A program made the position numbers and the translations under genes. Positions 8,602-17,279 of a stretch of 64,000 bases of DNA are shown here, piece by piece. The stretch's first letter is position 1, and the number at the start of each line of letters is the position of its first letter. The DNA is from Longitalea luteola (GTDB taxonomy: Bacteria > Bacteroidota > Bacteroidia > Chitinophagales > Chitinophagaceae), in the NCBI RefSeq assembly GCF_017356035.1, contig NZ_JAFIQX010000004.1, forward strand, positions 62,001-126,000, written 5' to 3'. The notes beneath the pieces are model-generated. The model saw nothing but the letters and a program-made list of their open reading frames with translations. It did not search any database and was not told the origin of the DNA.

Positions 8602-9090
8602 ATGAGCTTTTACGAATCACTGGGATTTCTGGTATTTGGAAGCCGGTTACGCAGGTTAAGTGAAGCATTTCTGGCTGATGTGAACAAGATCTATGCGTCG
8701 CATGACCTGGCTTTCGATGCCGCATGGTTCCCGGTCTTTTATATTTTATCGCGGCAGGAAACGGTTTCTATCAGGGACATTTCCGTTGAACTGGGTATAT
8801 CGCATTCGGCGGTGAGCCAGCTGGTGAGCAGCCTGCAACAGAAAGGGCTTATCAAAACTACGACCGCTGACGATGACGGCCGCAAAAAAGTAGTTGCCTT
8901 CACTTCGAAAGGCAAAAGGCTGCAACAGCAGGTGCAGCCGGTATGGGATGCCCTGCAACAGGCCATGGAATCGCTGGCACAGGAAGGACGGCACAGCAAA
9001 ACGATCTTATCAGCCATTGGGGAAATTGAACAGGGCCTGCAAAATGAATCAGTTTTTAACCGGGTGCAAAATATCTTGCATCATAAGTAA
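8602..9090 (+). CDS. MarR family transcriptional regulator, probable hut regulator
   Basis: 162 residues from ATG 8602. The frame is open upstream to 8467, but that extension would run through the promoter and palindrome, so the internal ATG (MSFYESLGFLVFGSRLRRLSE) is chosen. A winged helix-turn-helix occupies about residues 45-105: ISVELGISHSAVSQLVSSLQQ is the recognition helix region, and TTTADDDGRKKVVAFT is the wing. Five bases separate it from hutH, so it is the first gene of the hut operon. Known hut regulators are HutC (GntR family) and HutP; a MarR-type one is unusual. Effector inferred to be a pathway metabolite such as urocanate; not shown. Confidence 0.88.
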   Translation: MSFYESLGFLVFGSRLRRLSEAFLADVNKIYASHDLAFDAAWFPVFYILSRQETVSIRDISVELGISHSAVSQLVSSLQQKGLIKTTTADDDGRKKVVAFTSKGKRLQQQVQPVWDALQQAMESLAQEGRHSKTILSAIGEIEQGLQNESVFNRVQNILHHK

Positions 9091-9095
9091 ATACT

Positions 9096-10658
9096 ATGCA
9101 ACAGCAGTTTAATTATGGTATCGACCAGTTGACGATTGGCAACGCGCTGGCCATTGCAGCCGGCACCGTGAAAGGTGTATTGAATAAAACCGCCATCGCG
9201 AATATTCAGAAAAGCCAGCAATTTGTGCAGGAAATCGTAGAGAACAATAAAACTGTTTACGGCGTCAATACCGGTTTTGGCGTGCTGGCCAATAAGCCGG
9301 TATCGGAAGAGGATACCCGCACTTTACAACATAAGATATTACAAAGCCATAGCGTTGGGGTAGGCGAGCCCATTAACATAGAAATTGCCAAACTCATGCT
9401 CATCACGAAAGTGCATGCACTGGCCCAGGGTTATTCGGGCGTCCAGCTTATCACCCTGCAACGGATTTTATGGCATATTGAACAGGACGTTATACCGGTA
9501 GTACCCGAAAAAGGCAGTGTGGGTGCTTCGGGCGATCTGGCGCCTTTGGCGCATTTGTTCCTGCCACTGATAGGGTTGGGAGAGGTCTTTTACAAAGGAG
9601 CACGTTACCGCTCACTCGAAATACTGCAGCAATTTGGCCTGGCGCCGATTCAACTGGGTCCTAAGGAAGGGCTGGCACTTATCAACGGCACCCAATTCAT
9701 TCTTTCCTTTGCAGTGAAAGCCGTACAACGTATGCACAACTGTTTGGAGGCGGCAGATATCATTGGAGCCATGAGCCTGGAAGCGTTGACCGGCACCAAA
9801 GCGCCGTTCGATGAACGTTTACATCGCCTGCGGCCGTTTGCCGGCAACCAACTGGTTGCCCAGCGCCTGCGTTTGCTCTTGCATGAGAGCGCCATCATGC
9901 AAAGTCATGTCGACTGCGGCCGGGTACAGGACCCTTACAGTTTACGTTGCATGCCCCAGGTACATGGCGCCAGCCGCAATGCCTGGTTGCATTTGAAACA
10001 GCTTACCGAAACAGAATTGAACTCAGTAACGGATAATCCGATCATCCTGAGCGCTGATGACACCATCAGTGGTGGTAACTTTCACGGACAACCATTGGCC
10101 TTGCCGCTGGATTATGCCTGTATAGCCGCTGCAGAAACCGGGAATATTTCAGACCGGCGCTGTTACCTGTTACTCGAAGGAAAATGGGGATTGCCCATGT
10201 TGCTCATGAGAGATGTAGGTTTGAACAGCGGTTTTATGATACCACAATACACTACAGCCGCTTTGGTAACAGAAAATAAAACGCTTTGTTTTCCGGCCAG
10301 TGCAGACAGCATTCCCACTTCGTTAGGACAGGAAGATCATGTGAGCATGGGCAGCATCAGCGGCCGCAAGTTGAACCAGGTGTTAGACAACCTGGAATAT
10401 ATCCTGGCGATAGAATTGTTAAGTGCCTGTCAGGCCATCGAGTTCAGGCGCCCGTTGAAGAGCAGTGAGATCCTTGAATCGGCCCATGATTATGTACGGC
10501 AGTTTGTAAGCTTTGCAGAAGAGGATAGAATATTTGCTGAAGATATTTACAAAATAAAAAAGCTCATCAGTGATTTTTCGTTTGTGGAACATTGTAATGA
10601 ACTGGCGAAGTTAAAAAAGATCAATTTAAATGAAGGGTTCGAGGTGTTTGCCGTGTGA
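9096..10658 (+). CDS. hutH: Histidine ammonia-lyase
   Basis: 520 residues, usual length about 510. The catalytic Ala-Ser-Gly triad that cyclises to the MIO cofactor is at residues 144-146 within GSVGASGDLAPLAHL. Other family landmarks: YGVNTGFG near 49-56 and FHGQPLALPLDYACIA in the C-terminal half. It deaminates L-histidine to trans-urocanate, first step of histidine degradation. Histidase is preferred over phenylalanine or tyrosine ammonia-lyase because hutU follows directly. It starts 5 nt after the MarR stop and is probably translated from the same message. Confidence 0.96.
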   Translation: MQQQFNYGIDQLTIGNALAIAAGTVKGVLNKTAIANIQKSQQFVQEIVENNKTVYGVNTGFGVLANKPVSEEDTRTLQHKILQSHSVGVGEPINIEIAKLMLITKVHALAQGYSGVQLITLQRILWHIEQDVIPVVPEKGSVGASGDLAPLAHLFLPLIGLGEVFYKGARYRSLEILQQFGLAPIQLGPKEGLALINGTQFILSFAVKAVQRMHNCLEAADIIGAMSLEALTGTKAPFDERLHRLRPFAGNQLVAQRLRLLLHESAIMQSHVDCGRVQDPYSLRCMPQVHGASRNAWLHLKQLTETELNSVTDNPIILSADDTISGGNFHGQPLALPLDYACIAAAETGNISDRRCYLLLEGKWGLPMLLMRDVGLNSGFMIPQYTTAALVTENKTLCFPASADSIPTSLGQEDHVSMGSISGRKLNQVLDNLEYILAIELLSACQAIEFRRPLKSSEILESAHDYVRQFVSFAEEDRIFAEDIYKIKKLISDFSFVEHCNELAKLKKINLNEGFEVFAV

Positions 10659-10738
10659 TTCGAAGGAAAGTGGTAAATTGAGGGACCCCCAAACGAAACC
10701 CATACGACTGATAAAAGCGAATCAAATCCTGTTAACAC

Positions 10739-12409
10739 ATGGTGATAACATACGACGCAGCCAAATATAAAACGCCAACAGGCGCACAGCTCACCTGCAA
10801 AGGGTGGGTGCAGGAAGCGGCATTACGCATGCTGTTGAACAATCTCGATCCCGCAGTGGCAGAACGGCCCGATGATTTGATCGTATATGGCGGGCGGGGA
10901 AAAGCAGCACGTAATTTTGAAGCGCTGGATCTGATCATTCAATCTTTAAAAGACCTGAATGATGATGAAACGCTGCTGATACAAAGTGGTAAACCGGTGG
11001 CTATCCTACCAACACATGTAAATGCACCACGTGTACTGATCTCCAATTCACAACTTGTTCCCAATTGGGCCAACTGGCAGCATTTTGATGAACTGGAAAA
11101 AAAAGGTTTGATGATGTATGGCCAAATGACGGCCGGCTCCTGGATCTACATCGGCAGCCAGGGAATTGTACAGGGCACGTATGAAACGTATGCAGCTGCA
11201 GCCAATAAACATTTTGGCGGAACACTCAAAGGCACATTGAATGTAACCGCCGGTTTGGGTGGAATGGGTGGTGCGCAGCCGCTGGCTATTACCATGAACG
11301 AAGGGGTGGCGCTTATAGCAGAAGTGGAAGAATGGCGGATTGATAAACGTATTGAAACAAAATACCTCGATGTAAAAATAACCGGTGTAGATGCGGCCAT
11401 TGACCGGGCATTGGAAGCAAAGCAAAAAGGAGAAGTATTATCGATAGGAGTGTTATGTAATGCAGTACATCTCCTACAACGCCTGGTTGAAAGAAATATT
11501 GTTCCCGACACACTTACCGATCAAACTTCGGCCCATGATCCGCTGATCGGGTATTGGCCGCATGAGATCTCCTATGAACAGGCGATGGTTTTACGAGCGC
11601 AAAATCCCGATCAATATATTAATTATGCGTACAATTCCATGTACCGCCATGTACAGCTGATGCTGGAATTGCAACAAAAGGGCGCCATCACTTTCGATTA
11701 TGGCAATAACATTCGCGCCCGGGCGAAAGAAAAAGGATTACAGGATGCGTTTGATTTCCCGGGATTTGTTCCGGCATATATACGTCCATTGTTCTGCGAG
11801 GGCAAGGGCCCATTCCGCTGGGCGGCCTTAAGCGGCGATCCGCAGGATATAGCGGTAACAGATGAAGTAATTGGTAATATGTTCCCCGACAATAAATCAT
11901 TGCAACGCTGGCTGAAACTGGCCAAAGAAAAAATTGCCTTCCAGGGATTGCCGGCGCGGATCTGCTGGCTGGGGCAGGGAGAAAGAGAAAAAGCGGGCTT
12001 GGCCTTTAATGAACTGGTGCGAACAGGAAAAGTGAAAGCGCCGATCGTTATTGGCCGTGATCATTTGGATACCGGTTCTGTGGCCTCGCCCAACCGGGAA
12101 ACAGAGGCTATGCGCGATGGCAGCGATGCAGTGGCAGACTGGCCCATTTTGAATGCACTGGTGAATACAGCAGGCGGCGCCAGCTGGGTAAGTTTACATC
12201 ATGGCGGTGGCGTGGGCATGGGTTATAGCATTCATGCGGGCATGGTAATCGTTGCCGATGGAACAGATAACGCCGCATTACGGCTTGCACGCGTTTTGCG
12301 CAATGATCCGGGCATGGGAGTTATACGACATGCAGATGCGGGATACGAGGTTGCTAAAGAAACTTCCATAAAATTTGGTCTTGATTTGAAAAAACGGTTT
12401 CATAGATAA
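10739..12409 (+). CDS. hutU: Urocanate hydratase
   Basis: 556 residues, matching the family. Signatures: [12 protein letters not shown] near residues 50-61, [16 protein letters not shown] near 176-191 (NAD+-binding region with GxGGxxG character), and near the C-terminus the strongly conserved [20 protein letters not shown] and [15 protein letters not shown]. It uses tightly bound NAD+ to hydrate urocanate to imidazolone propionate. It follows hutH after 80 bp with no terminator visible, so co-transcription is likely. Confidence 0.97.
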   Translation: MVITYDAAKYKTPTGAQLTCKGWVQEAALRMLLNNLDPAVAERPDDLIVYGGRGKAARNFEALDLIIQSLKDLNDDETLLIQSGKPVAILPTHVNAPRVLISNSQLVPNWANWQHFDELEKKGLMMYGQMTAGSWIYIGSQGIVQGTYETYAAAANKHFGGTLKGTLNVTAGLGGMGGAQPLAITMNEGVALIAEVEEWRIDKRIETKYLDVKITGVDAAIDRALEAKQKGEVLSIGVLCNAVHLLQRLVERNIVPDTLTDQTSAHDPLIGYWPHEISYEQAMVLRAQNPDQYINYAYNSMYRHVQLMLELQQKGAITFDYGNNIRARAKEKGLQDAFDFPGFVPAYIRPLFCEGKGPFRWAALSGDPQDIAVTDEVIGNMFPDNKSLQRWLKLAKEKIAFQGLPARICWLGQGEREKAGLAFNELVRTGKVKAPIVIGRDHLDTGSVASPNRETEAMRDGSDAVADWPILNALVNTAGGASWVSLHHGGGVGMGYSIHAGMVIVADGTDNAALRLARVLRNDPGMGVIRHADAGYEVAKETSIKFGLDLKKRFHR

Positions 12410-12541
12410 AATAATTTTTCTATTTTGTTGCGGATACCACCGACCCAGCCGGAAAAAATGGTATTTATACGATGACAAAATATCTCATTGATCTGTACGT
12501 TGTAGCAGGTATGAGATAAACTTGTATGAAAAATCCGAATT

Positions 12542-13120
12542 ATGAAAACAACCATTTCCTTGCTCCTTTTTGCCTTAGTAGCCAGCACAGCATTTTCCCA
12601 GGCCAAAGTAAGCTTGAAGATCATTCAGAACGGAGCCGCCGTAAACCCCGTTAACGGAGAATATGAATTAAAAAAAGCCCCTTTCGCTGTTGAATTCACA
12701 TTTGATGTTAATGCTTATGATGGTGTGTTTGTAAACGCCGATTTTACCGACGCTGTTTATAAGACCGCCGACAAAGCCGCTTTACCCGACCTGCAAGACA
12801 TTCCCTACAAAATTGTGAAGGAAGAAAACTTCAACACCAACAAACAAATTGCTGTAGCCGCTGACAACTGGTCATTCTGGTACTATAACAAATCGACCAA
12901 CGAATACCGGTTCGACAGAGACATCAAAACTGTAGATGCCAACACGGTTACAGCTACCAGAACCATTGAACAGGTTTATTTCCCTGTTAAAGAAAAAACA
13001 TTGAAAGTAGCTGAGCTCACTGAACCCCTGTATTTATTTTTCCTGGTTACCAACCCTTACAACCAACGCGGTGTTGTTAGAGAGTTATACCGCCAGAAAA
13101 TGAAATTGAATTTTAAATAA
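12542..13120 (+). CDS. Secreted protein of unknown function
   Basis: 192 residues. A clear signal peptide, MKTTISLLLFALVASTAFSQ, is followed by a beta-rich mature domain (AKVSLKIIQNGAAVNPVNGEYELKKAPFAVEFTFD). No cysteine, no lipobox and no catalytic motif recognised. It lies 132 bp after hutU and is followed at once by a strong intrinsic terminator, so it could be the last gene of the hut message or have its own promoter. No functional link to histidine use is visible in the sequence. Confidence 0.75.
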   Translation: MKTTISLLLFALVASTAFSQAKVSLKIIQNGAAVNPVNGEYELKKAPFAVEFTFDVNAYDGVFVNADFTDAVYKTADKAALPDLQDIPYKIVKEENFNTNKQIAVAADNWSFWYYNKSTNEYRFDRDIKTVDANTVTATRTIEQVYFPVKEKTLKVAELTEPLYLFFLVTNPYNQRGVVRELYRQKMKLNFK

Positions 13121-13141
13121 GGCAAAGGAACATACAACATT

Positions 13142-13185
13142 AAAGGGAGATAAAGAGGCTACTCTTTGTCTCCTTTTATTTTTTT
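13142..13185 (+). terminator. Intrinsic terminator after the secreted-protein gene
   Basis: About 15-bp stem (AAAGG...AGATAAAGAG with CTCTTTGTCTCCTTT, one bulged G), 4-nt loop GCTA, then a run of T. Confidence 0.85.
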
Positions 13186-13187
13186 AA

Positions 13188-13395
13188 AAATCTCAAATCA
13201 CAAATATCAGGAACCAAATAAATCTCAAATCACAAATGACAAGAACCAAATAAATCTCAAATCACAAATGACAAGAACCAAACAAATTTCAAATCGCAAA
13301 AATCAAGAACCAAATAAATCTCAAATCACAAATATCAGGAACCAAATAAATCTCAAATCACAAATATCAGGAACCAAATAAATCTCAAATCGCTG
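13188..13395. repeat. 32-bp tandem array, six full copies plus a partial
   Basis: Units start at 13188, 13220, 13252, 13284, 13316 and 13348, with a partial copy from 13380. Each 32-mer reads as four 8-nt words (AAATCTCA, AATCACAA, ATATCAGG, AACCAAAT), so it belongs to the 8-nt word class. No spacers. At about 13457-13515 the facing complement appears in degenerate form (GGTTCTTTCAATTTGGATCTTGG). The gap 13121-13669 holds only the terminator, this array and the promoter region of the trehalose gene. Confidence 0.95.
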
Positions 13396-13669
13396 GTCTC
13401 AACACAAGATTGAATAAGGGTTGCATTATTTTTTGAGCTTGGGATCTGGAATACTGGCATTTATTTTTTGGTTCTTTCAATTTGGATCTTGGAATTTCAT
13501 TCTTGGAATTATATTAAAGCCACATTACAATCTCTTTAAATCAATCGGTTCCATCGGATTTTCCCCCTCATTGGCACTATAATTTCTTAAATAATCTACC
13601 AACCAAACTGGGCCTGATAGCAACCAACTAGCAAGCCCTTTTATTATTAATTGGTTTACTGTTTATTCT

Positions 13670-15901
13670 ATGGGACGATTGATTATTATATCTAACAGGT
13701 TACCTTTTTCTATTGATCATGAAGGCGATCAACTTTCGCTGCGGCAAAGTTCCGGGGGGCTCGTTTCTGCTATAAAGAGCTATTTTGAAAGCGAAAGCTC
13801 TAAAAATCGTGGATTTACAGAAAAGTTGTGGGTAGGTGTGGCAGATTTTCCCCAAAATGAATGGACTGTTCTATCTGAAAAATTAATGGACGTTGATTTT
13901 CAGATCAAACCCTTGTTCGTTAATAAAATTCTTTACAAGGACTATTATAACGGTTTTTCCAATTCGGTCCTCTGGCCTTTATTCCATTATTTTCCGAGTC
14001 TGGTCGATTACCAGACACATTACTTCGATGCTTATGTTAAAGTGAACCGGGCATTCGCAGATAAATTAATTCCGCTCATTCAACCCGACGATACGATATG
14101 GATACACGATTACCAGCTGATGATGCTGCCTGAAATGATCCGCGCGGAAAAACCGGAAGCTACGATCGGCTTTTTCTTACATATCCCGTTTCCATCGTAC
14201 GAACTGTTTAGAATGTTACCGGCAGAATGGAAATCCAGTTTATTACGAGGCATCATGGGCAGTGATCTCGTAGGCTTCCACACACACGATTATGCGCAGC
14301 ATTTCCTGCAGTCCGTGAAAATGATCCTGGGGGTGGATAGTTATTTTCATACGATCCAGTACCAGGACCGCCTGATCAAGGCCGATCTGTTCCCCATCAG
14401 CATCGATTATAAAAAATTCAATAAAGCCTGCGACGATCCGGAAACCAAACAATACTACAGTGAGATCAGGAATAATTTTGAAGGCAAGAAGATCATCTTC
14501 TCGGTAGACAGGCTCGATTATACCAAGGGGTTGATGGACCGTCTCAATGCCTTTGATTATTTCCTCGATCAGTATCCTGACTGGCGCGAAAAAGTGGTCT
14601 TTATTCTGAACATTGTGCCTTCGCGCGATGATATTCAGGCATACACCGAGCGGAAACAACAGATAGAACAAAAGATCGGCACCATCAACGGAAAGGTTTC
14701 TACCATTACATGGCAGCCGATCATCTACAGATATACCCATCTGCCATTTAACGAACTGGCGGCACTGTACAAAGCAGCTGATGTGGCATTGATAACGCCG
14801 TTGCGCGATGGAATGAACCTGGTGGCCAAAGAATATGTCGCCAGCTGTTCTGCACGTAAAGGCGTTTTGATCCTGAGTGAACTGGCCGGCGCCGCCAACG
14901 AGCTGAATGAAGCGTTGCTTGTTAATCCAACAGACGTTATTGACGTATCGAGCGCGATCAACCGCGCATTGACCATGCCTCCGGATGAACAGCAACAACG
15001 GATGGTATTGATGCAACAGCGCTTATCAGATTATGATGTTATTAAATGGGTAAGTGATTTCCTGGACCAGTTGTCGAATGTTAAACTGGAACAGCAGAAG
15101 CAACAGGTGAAACACCTCGACGACCGCACCAGTTCGCAAATTCATTTGCATTACCAGATGGCTAATAGCCGGTGTCTCTTACTGGATTACGATGGCACCC
15201 TGGTTCCTTATGCAAAGATCCCGAAAGACGCCAAGCCCAATGAAGAACTGCGGGCGTTATTGACGGAATTGTCCGCTGACCCGAAAAATAATGTAGTGAT
15301 CATCAGCGGACGCGAGGCACAAACGCTGGAGAACTGGTTGGGCGACCTTCCGTTAATGCTGGTTGCAGAACATGGCGCCAGCTTTAAACCGAAGAACGAT
15401 CAGTGGCAGCAGGCCGTTTCTATCCCTGATCAATGGAAGAACGAGATAAGACCCATTATGCAATTATTCGTTACCCATTGCGTGGGTTCTTTTATAGAAG
15501 AAAAGACCAATACGCTGGCCTGGCATTACCGCAATACGCATCCTGATCTCGGTTTCACCCGGTCAAGGGAGTTGATCAACAACCTCACGCAGTTGCTGCA
15601 GAACACCATGCTGCAGGTAGTGGATGGCAATAAGGTTGTGGAAGTGCGTATGTCGGGATTTGATAAAGGCATTATGGCCCTGAAGATCGTGAACGACATG
15701 CAGCCTGATTTTGTTTTATGTATCGGAGATGATACTACCGATGAAGATATGTTCAAAGCATTGGGTGAACGGGCGTACAGCATTAAGGTAAGCAATGGTC
15801 CTACTGCCGCCCAGTACACCGTTTTCTCGCAACAAAAAGTATTACAACTACTGAAAAGGATCATGTTACCGATCATTAATAAACAATACGCGGGAACATA
15901 A
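13670..15901 (+). CDS. Bifunctional trehalose-6-phosphate synthase/phosphatase
   Basis: 743 residues with two domains. Residues 1 to about 465 are a GT20 glucosyltransferase (OtsA type): ISNRLPFSI opening, WIHDYQLMMLPEMIR, FFLHIPFPSYELFR, and TPLRDGMNLVAKEY with the nucleotide-sugar site. Residues about 490-740 are a HAD-family phosphatase (OtsB type): LLDYDGTLVPYAK contains the nucleophile DxDGT motif and GDDTTDEDMF the metal site. It makes trehalose-6-phosphate from UDP-glucose and glucose-6-phosphate, then trehalose. It sits between hutU and hutI with terminators before and after, so it is its own unit interrupting the hut genes. Confidence 0.95.
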   Translation: MGRLIIISNRLPFSIDHEGDQLSLRQSSGGLVSAIKSYFESESSKNRGFTEKLWVGVADFPQNEWTVLSEKLMDVDFQIKPLFVNKILYKDYYNGFSNSVLWPLFHYFPSLVDYQTHYFDAYVKVNRAFADKLIPLIQPDDTIWIHDYQLMMLPEMIRAEKPEATIGFFLHIPFPSYELFRMLPAEWKSSLLRGIMGSDLVGFHTHDYAQHFLQSVKMILGVDSYFHTIQYQDRLIKADLFPISIDYKKFNKACDDPETKQYYSEIRNNFEGKKIIFSVDRLDYTKGLMDRLNAFDYFLDQYPDWREKVVFILNIVPSRDDIQAYTERKQQIEQKIGTINGKVSTITWQPIIYRYTHLPFNELAALYKAADVALITPLRDGMNLVAKEYVASCSARKGVLILSELAGAANELNEALLVNPTDVIDVSSAINRALTMPPDEQQQRMVLMQQRLSDYDVIKWVSDFLDQLSNVKLEQQKQQVKHLDDRTSSQIHLHYQMANSRCLLLDYDGTLVPYAKIPKDAKPNEELRALLTELSADPKNNVVIISGREAQTLENWLGDLPLMLVAEHGASFKPKNDQWQQAVSIPDQWKNEIRPIMQLFVTHCVGSFIEEKTNTLAWHYRNTHPDLGFTRSRELINNLTQLLQNTMLQVVDGNKVVEVRMSGFDKGIMALKIVNDMQPDFVLCIGDDTTDEDMFKALGERAYSIKVSNGPTAAQYTVFSQQKVLQLLKRIMLPIINKQYAGT

Positions 15902-15926
15902 TATAATTAATGAATGTCCGACGGGT

Positions 15927-15978
15927 AAGTCCGGAAGAGGTACGCCAGCGGTGCACTTTCTTCCGGACTTTTTATTTA
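15927..15978 (+). terminator. Intrinsic terminator after the trehalose gene
   Basis: AAGTCCGGAAG pairs with CTTCCGGACTT across a loop of about 22 nt, followed by TTTATTT. Confidence 0.85.
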
Positions 15979-16022
15979 TAGTTCAACATGTGCGGCTTTT
16001 CAAATTACAGTATCTTCACCCC

Positions 16023-17279
16023 ATGGCCGCGACGCTGATTACCAATATCAAACAACTGGTTAATGTACGGGAACAATGGCGGGTGCTGCGGGGGAAAGAA
16101 CTGGCAGAACTTCCATGTATAAACAACGCATATTTACTTATTGAAGATGATACCATCGTTTCCTATGGTACCATGGAACAATTGTCATCCATCAACAGGT
16201 CCTTGCCCGCTGACGTCATTGACGCAACCGGTAAACTGGTATTGCCAGCCTGGTGCGACAGCCATACGCACCTCGTATTTGCCGCCAGCCGGGAAAATGA
16301 ATTCATAGATAAGTTAAAAGGACTGAGCTATGCTGAAATTGCAGCGCGGGGAGGCGGCATCCTGAACTCGGCCCGCAAACTGAATGACACGTCAGAGGAT
16401 GAGTTGTTCAACCTGGCGTGGAAACGATTGGAAGAATTGACCAGGCTGGGCACAGGCGCCATTGAAATTAAAAGTGGGTATGGATTGACAGTAGCCGGCG
16501 AACTGAAAATGCTGCGCGTTATAAAAAGATTACGCGAGCGATCGAAAGTTACAATTAAAGCCACCTTCCTGGGCGCACATACCTATCCGGTGGAATTTAA
16601 AGACGATCACCAGGCCTATATCGATCAGATCATACAGGAGATGCTGCCGGTGATCGCCCGGGAACAACTGGCCGACTATATTGATGTGTTCTGCGAAACA
16701 GGCTTCTTTTCCCCTGCAGAAACGGAAACCATCTGCCAGGCCGGTATGCGGGTTGGATTAAAACCAAAGATCCATGCCAATCAACTTAATTTATCGGGCG
16801 GTGTGCAAACTGGTGTAAGGCTAGGCGCCATCAGTGTAGATCACCTGGAAACGATGGATGAAGCGGCGATCAGGTCATTGGCCGGTTCGCAAACGATTGG
16901 CACCTTATTACCAACGGCAGCCTTCTTTTTAAGAATGCCGTTTCAACCAGCCCGTGCGCTGATCGATGCAGGCTGCGCCATTGCCCTGGCTTCTGATTTC
17001 AACCCAGGTTCCTCGCCCAGCGGCAATATGAACCTGGTGGTAAATATGAGCTGCATTCAAATGAAAATGTTGCCGGAAGAAGCGGTCAATGCAGCCACCC
17101 TAAACGGCGCCTGGGCCATGGAGTGCGCCGACAGCCTGGGCAGTATTTCCATTGGCAAAAAAGCCAACCTGATCATCACCAGGCCGGTACCGTCCCTGGC
17201 ATATATTCCGTATTCATTTGGTTCAAATTTAATAGAGCAAGTTTTAATAAAAGGTGAGCGGGTAACCATTCACCATTGA
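16023..17279 (+). CDS. hutI: Imidazolonepropionase
   Basis: 418 residues from ATG 16023. The frame is open from 15951, but that start falls inside the preceding terminator, so the later ATG (MAATLITNIKQLVNVRE) is used; it gives the usual length. Amidohydrolase metal ligands: DSHTHLVF with His81 and His83, FLGAHTYPVEF, HANQLN and VDHLE, with SDFNPGSSPSGNM near the C-terminus. It hydrolyses imidazolone-5-propionate to N-formimidoyl-L-glutamate. Its stop codon TGA shares its A with the ATG of the next gene, which points to translational coupling. Confidence 0.96.
   Translation: MAATLITNIKQLVNVREQWRVLRGKELAELPCINNAYLLIEDDTIVSYGTMEQLSSINRSLPADVIDATGKLVLPAWCDSHTHLVFAASRENEFIDKLKGLSYAEIAARGGGILNSARKLNDTSEDELFNLAWKRLEELTRLGTGAIEIKSGYGLTVAGELKMLRVIKRLRERSKVTIKATFLGAHTYPVEFKDDHQAYIDQIIQEMLPVIAREQLADYIDVFCETGFFSPAETETICQAGMRVGLKPKIHANQLNLSGGVQTGVRLGAISVDHLETMDEAAIRSLAGSQTIGTLLPTAAFFLRMPFQPARALIDAGCAIALASDFNPGSSPSGNMNLVVNMSCIQMKMLPEEAVNAATLNGAWAMECADSLGSISIGKKANLIITRPVPSLAYIPYSFGSNLIEQVLIKGERVTIHH

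Noticed and set aside
13166-13381. Small Asn/Gln/Lys-rich protein
   Set aside because: It reads the 32-bp array and starts inside a terminator.
13188-13395. CRISPR array
   Set aside because: The 32-bp units are directly adjacent with no spacers, and no cas gene is in the window.
14243-15016. 257-residue minus-strand frame
   Set aside because: Antisense shadow of the trehalose synthase domain; no recognisable protein features.
15951-16022. Upstream extension of hutI
   Set aside because: It would begin inside the preceding transcription terminator and adds residues not seen in HutI proteins.
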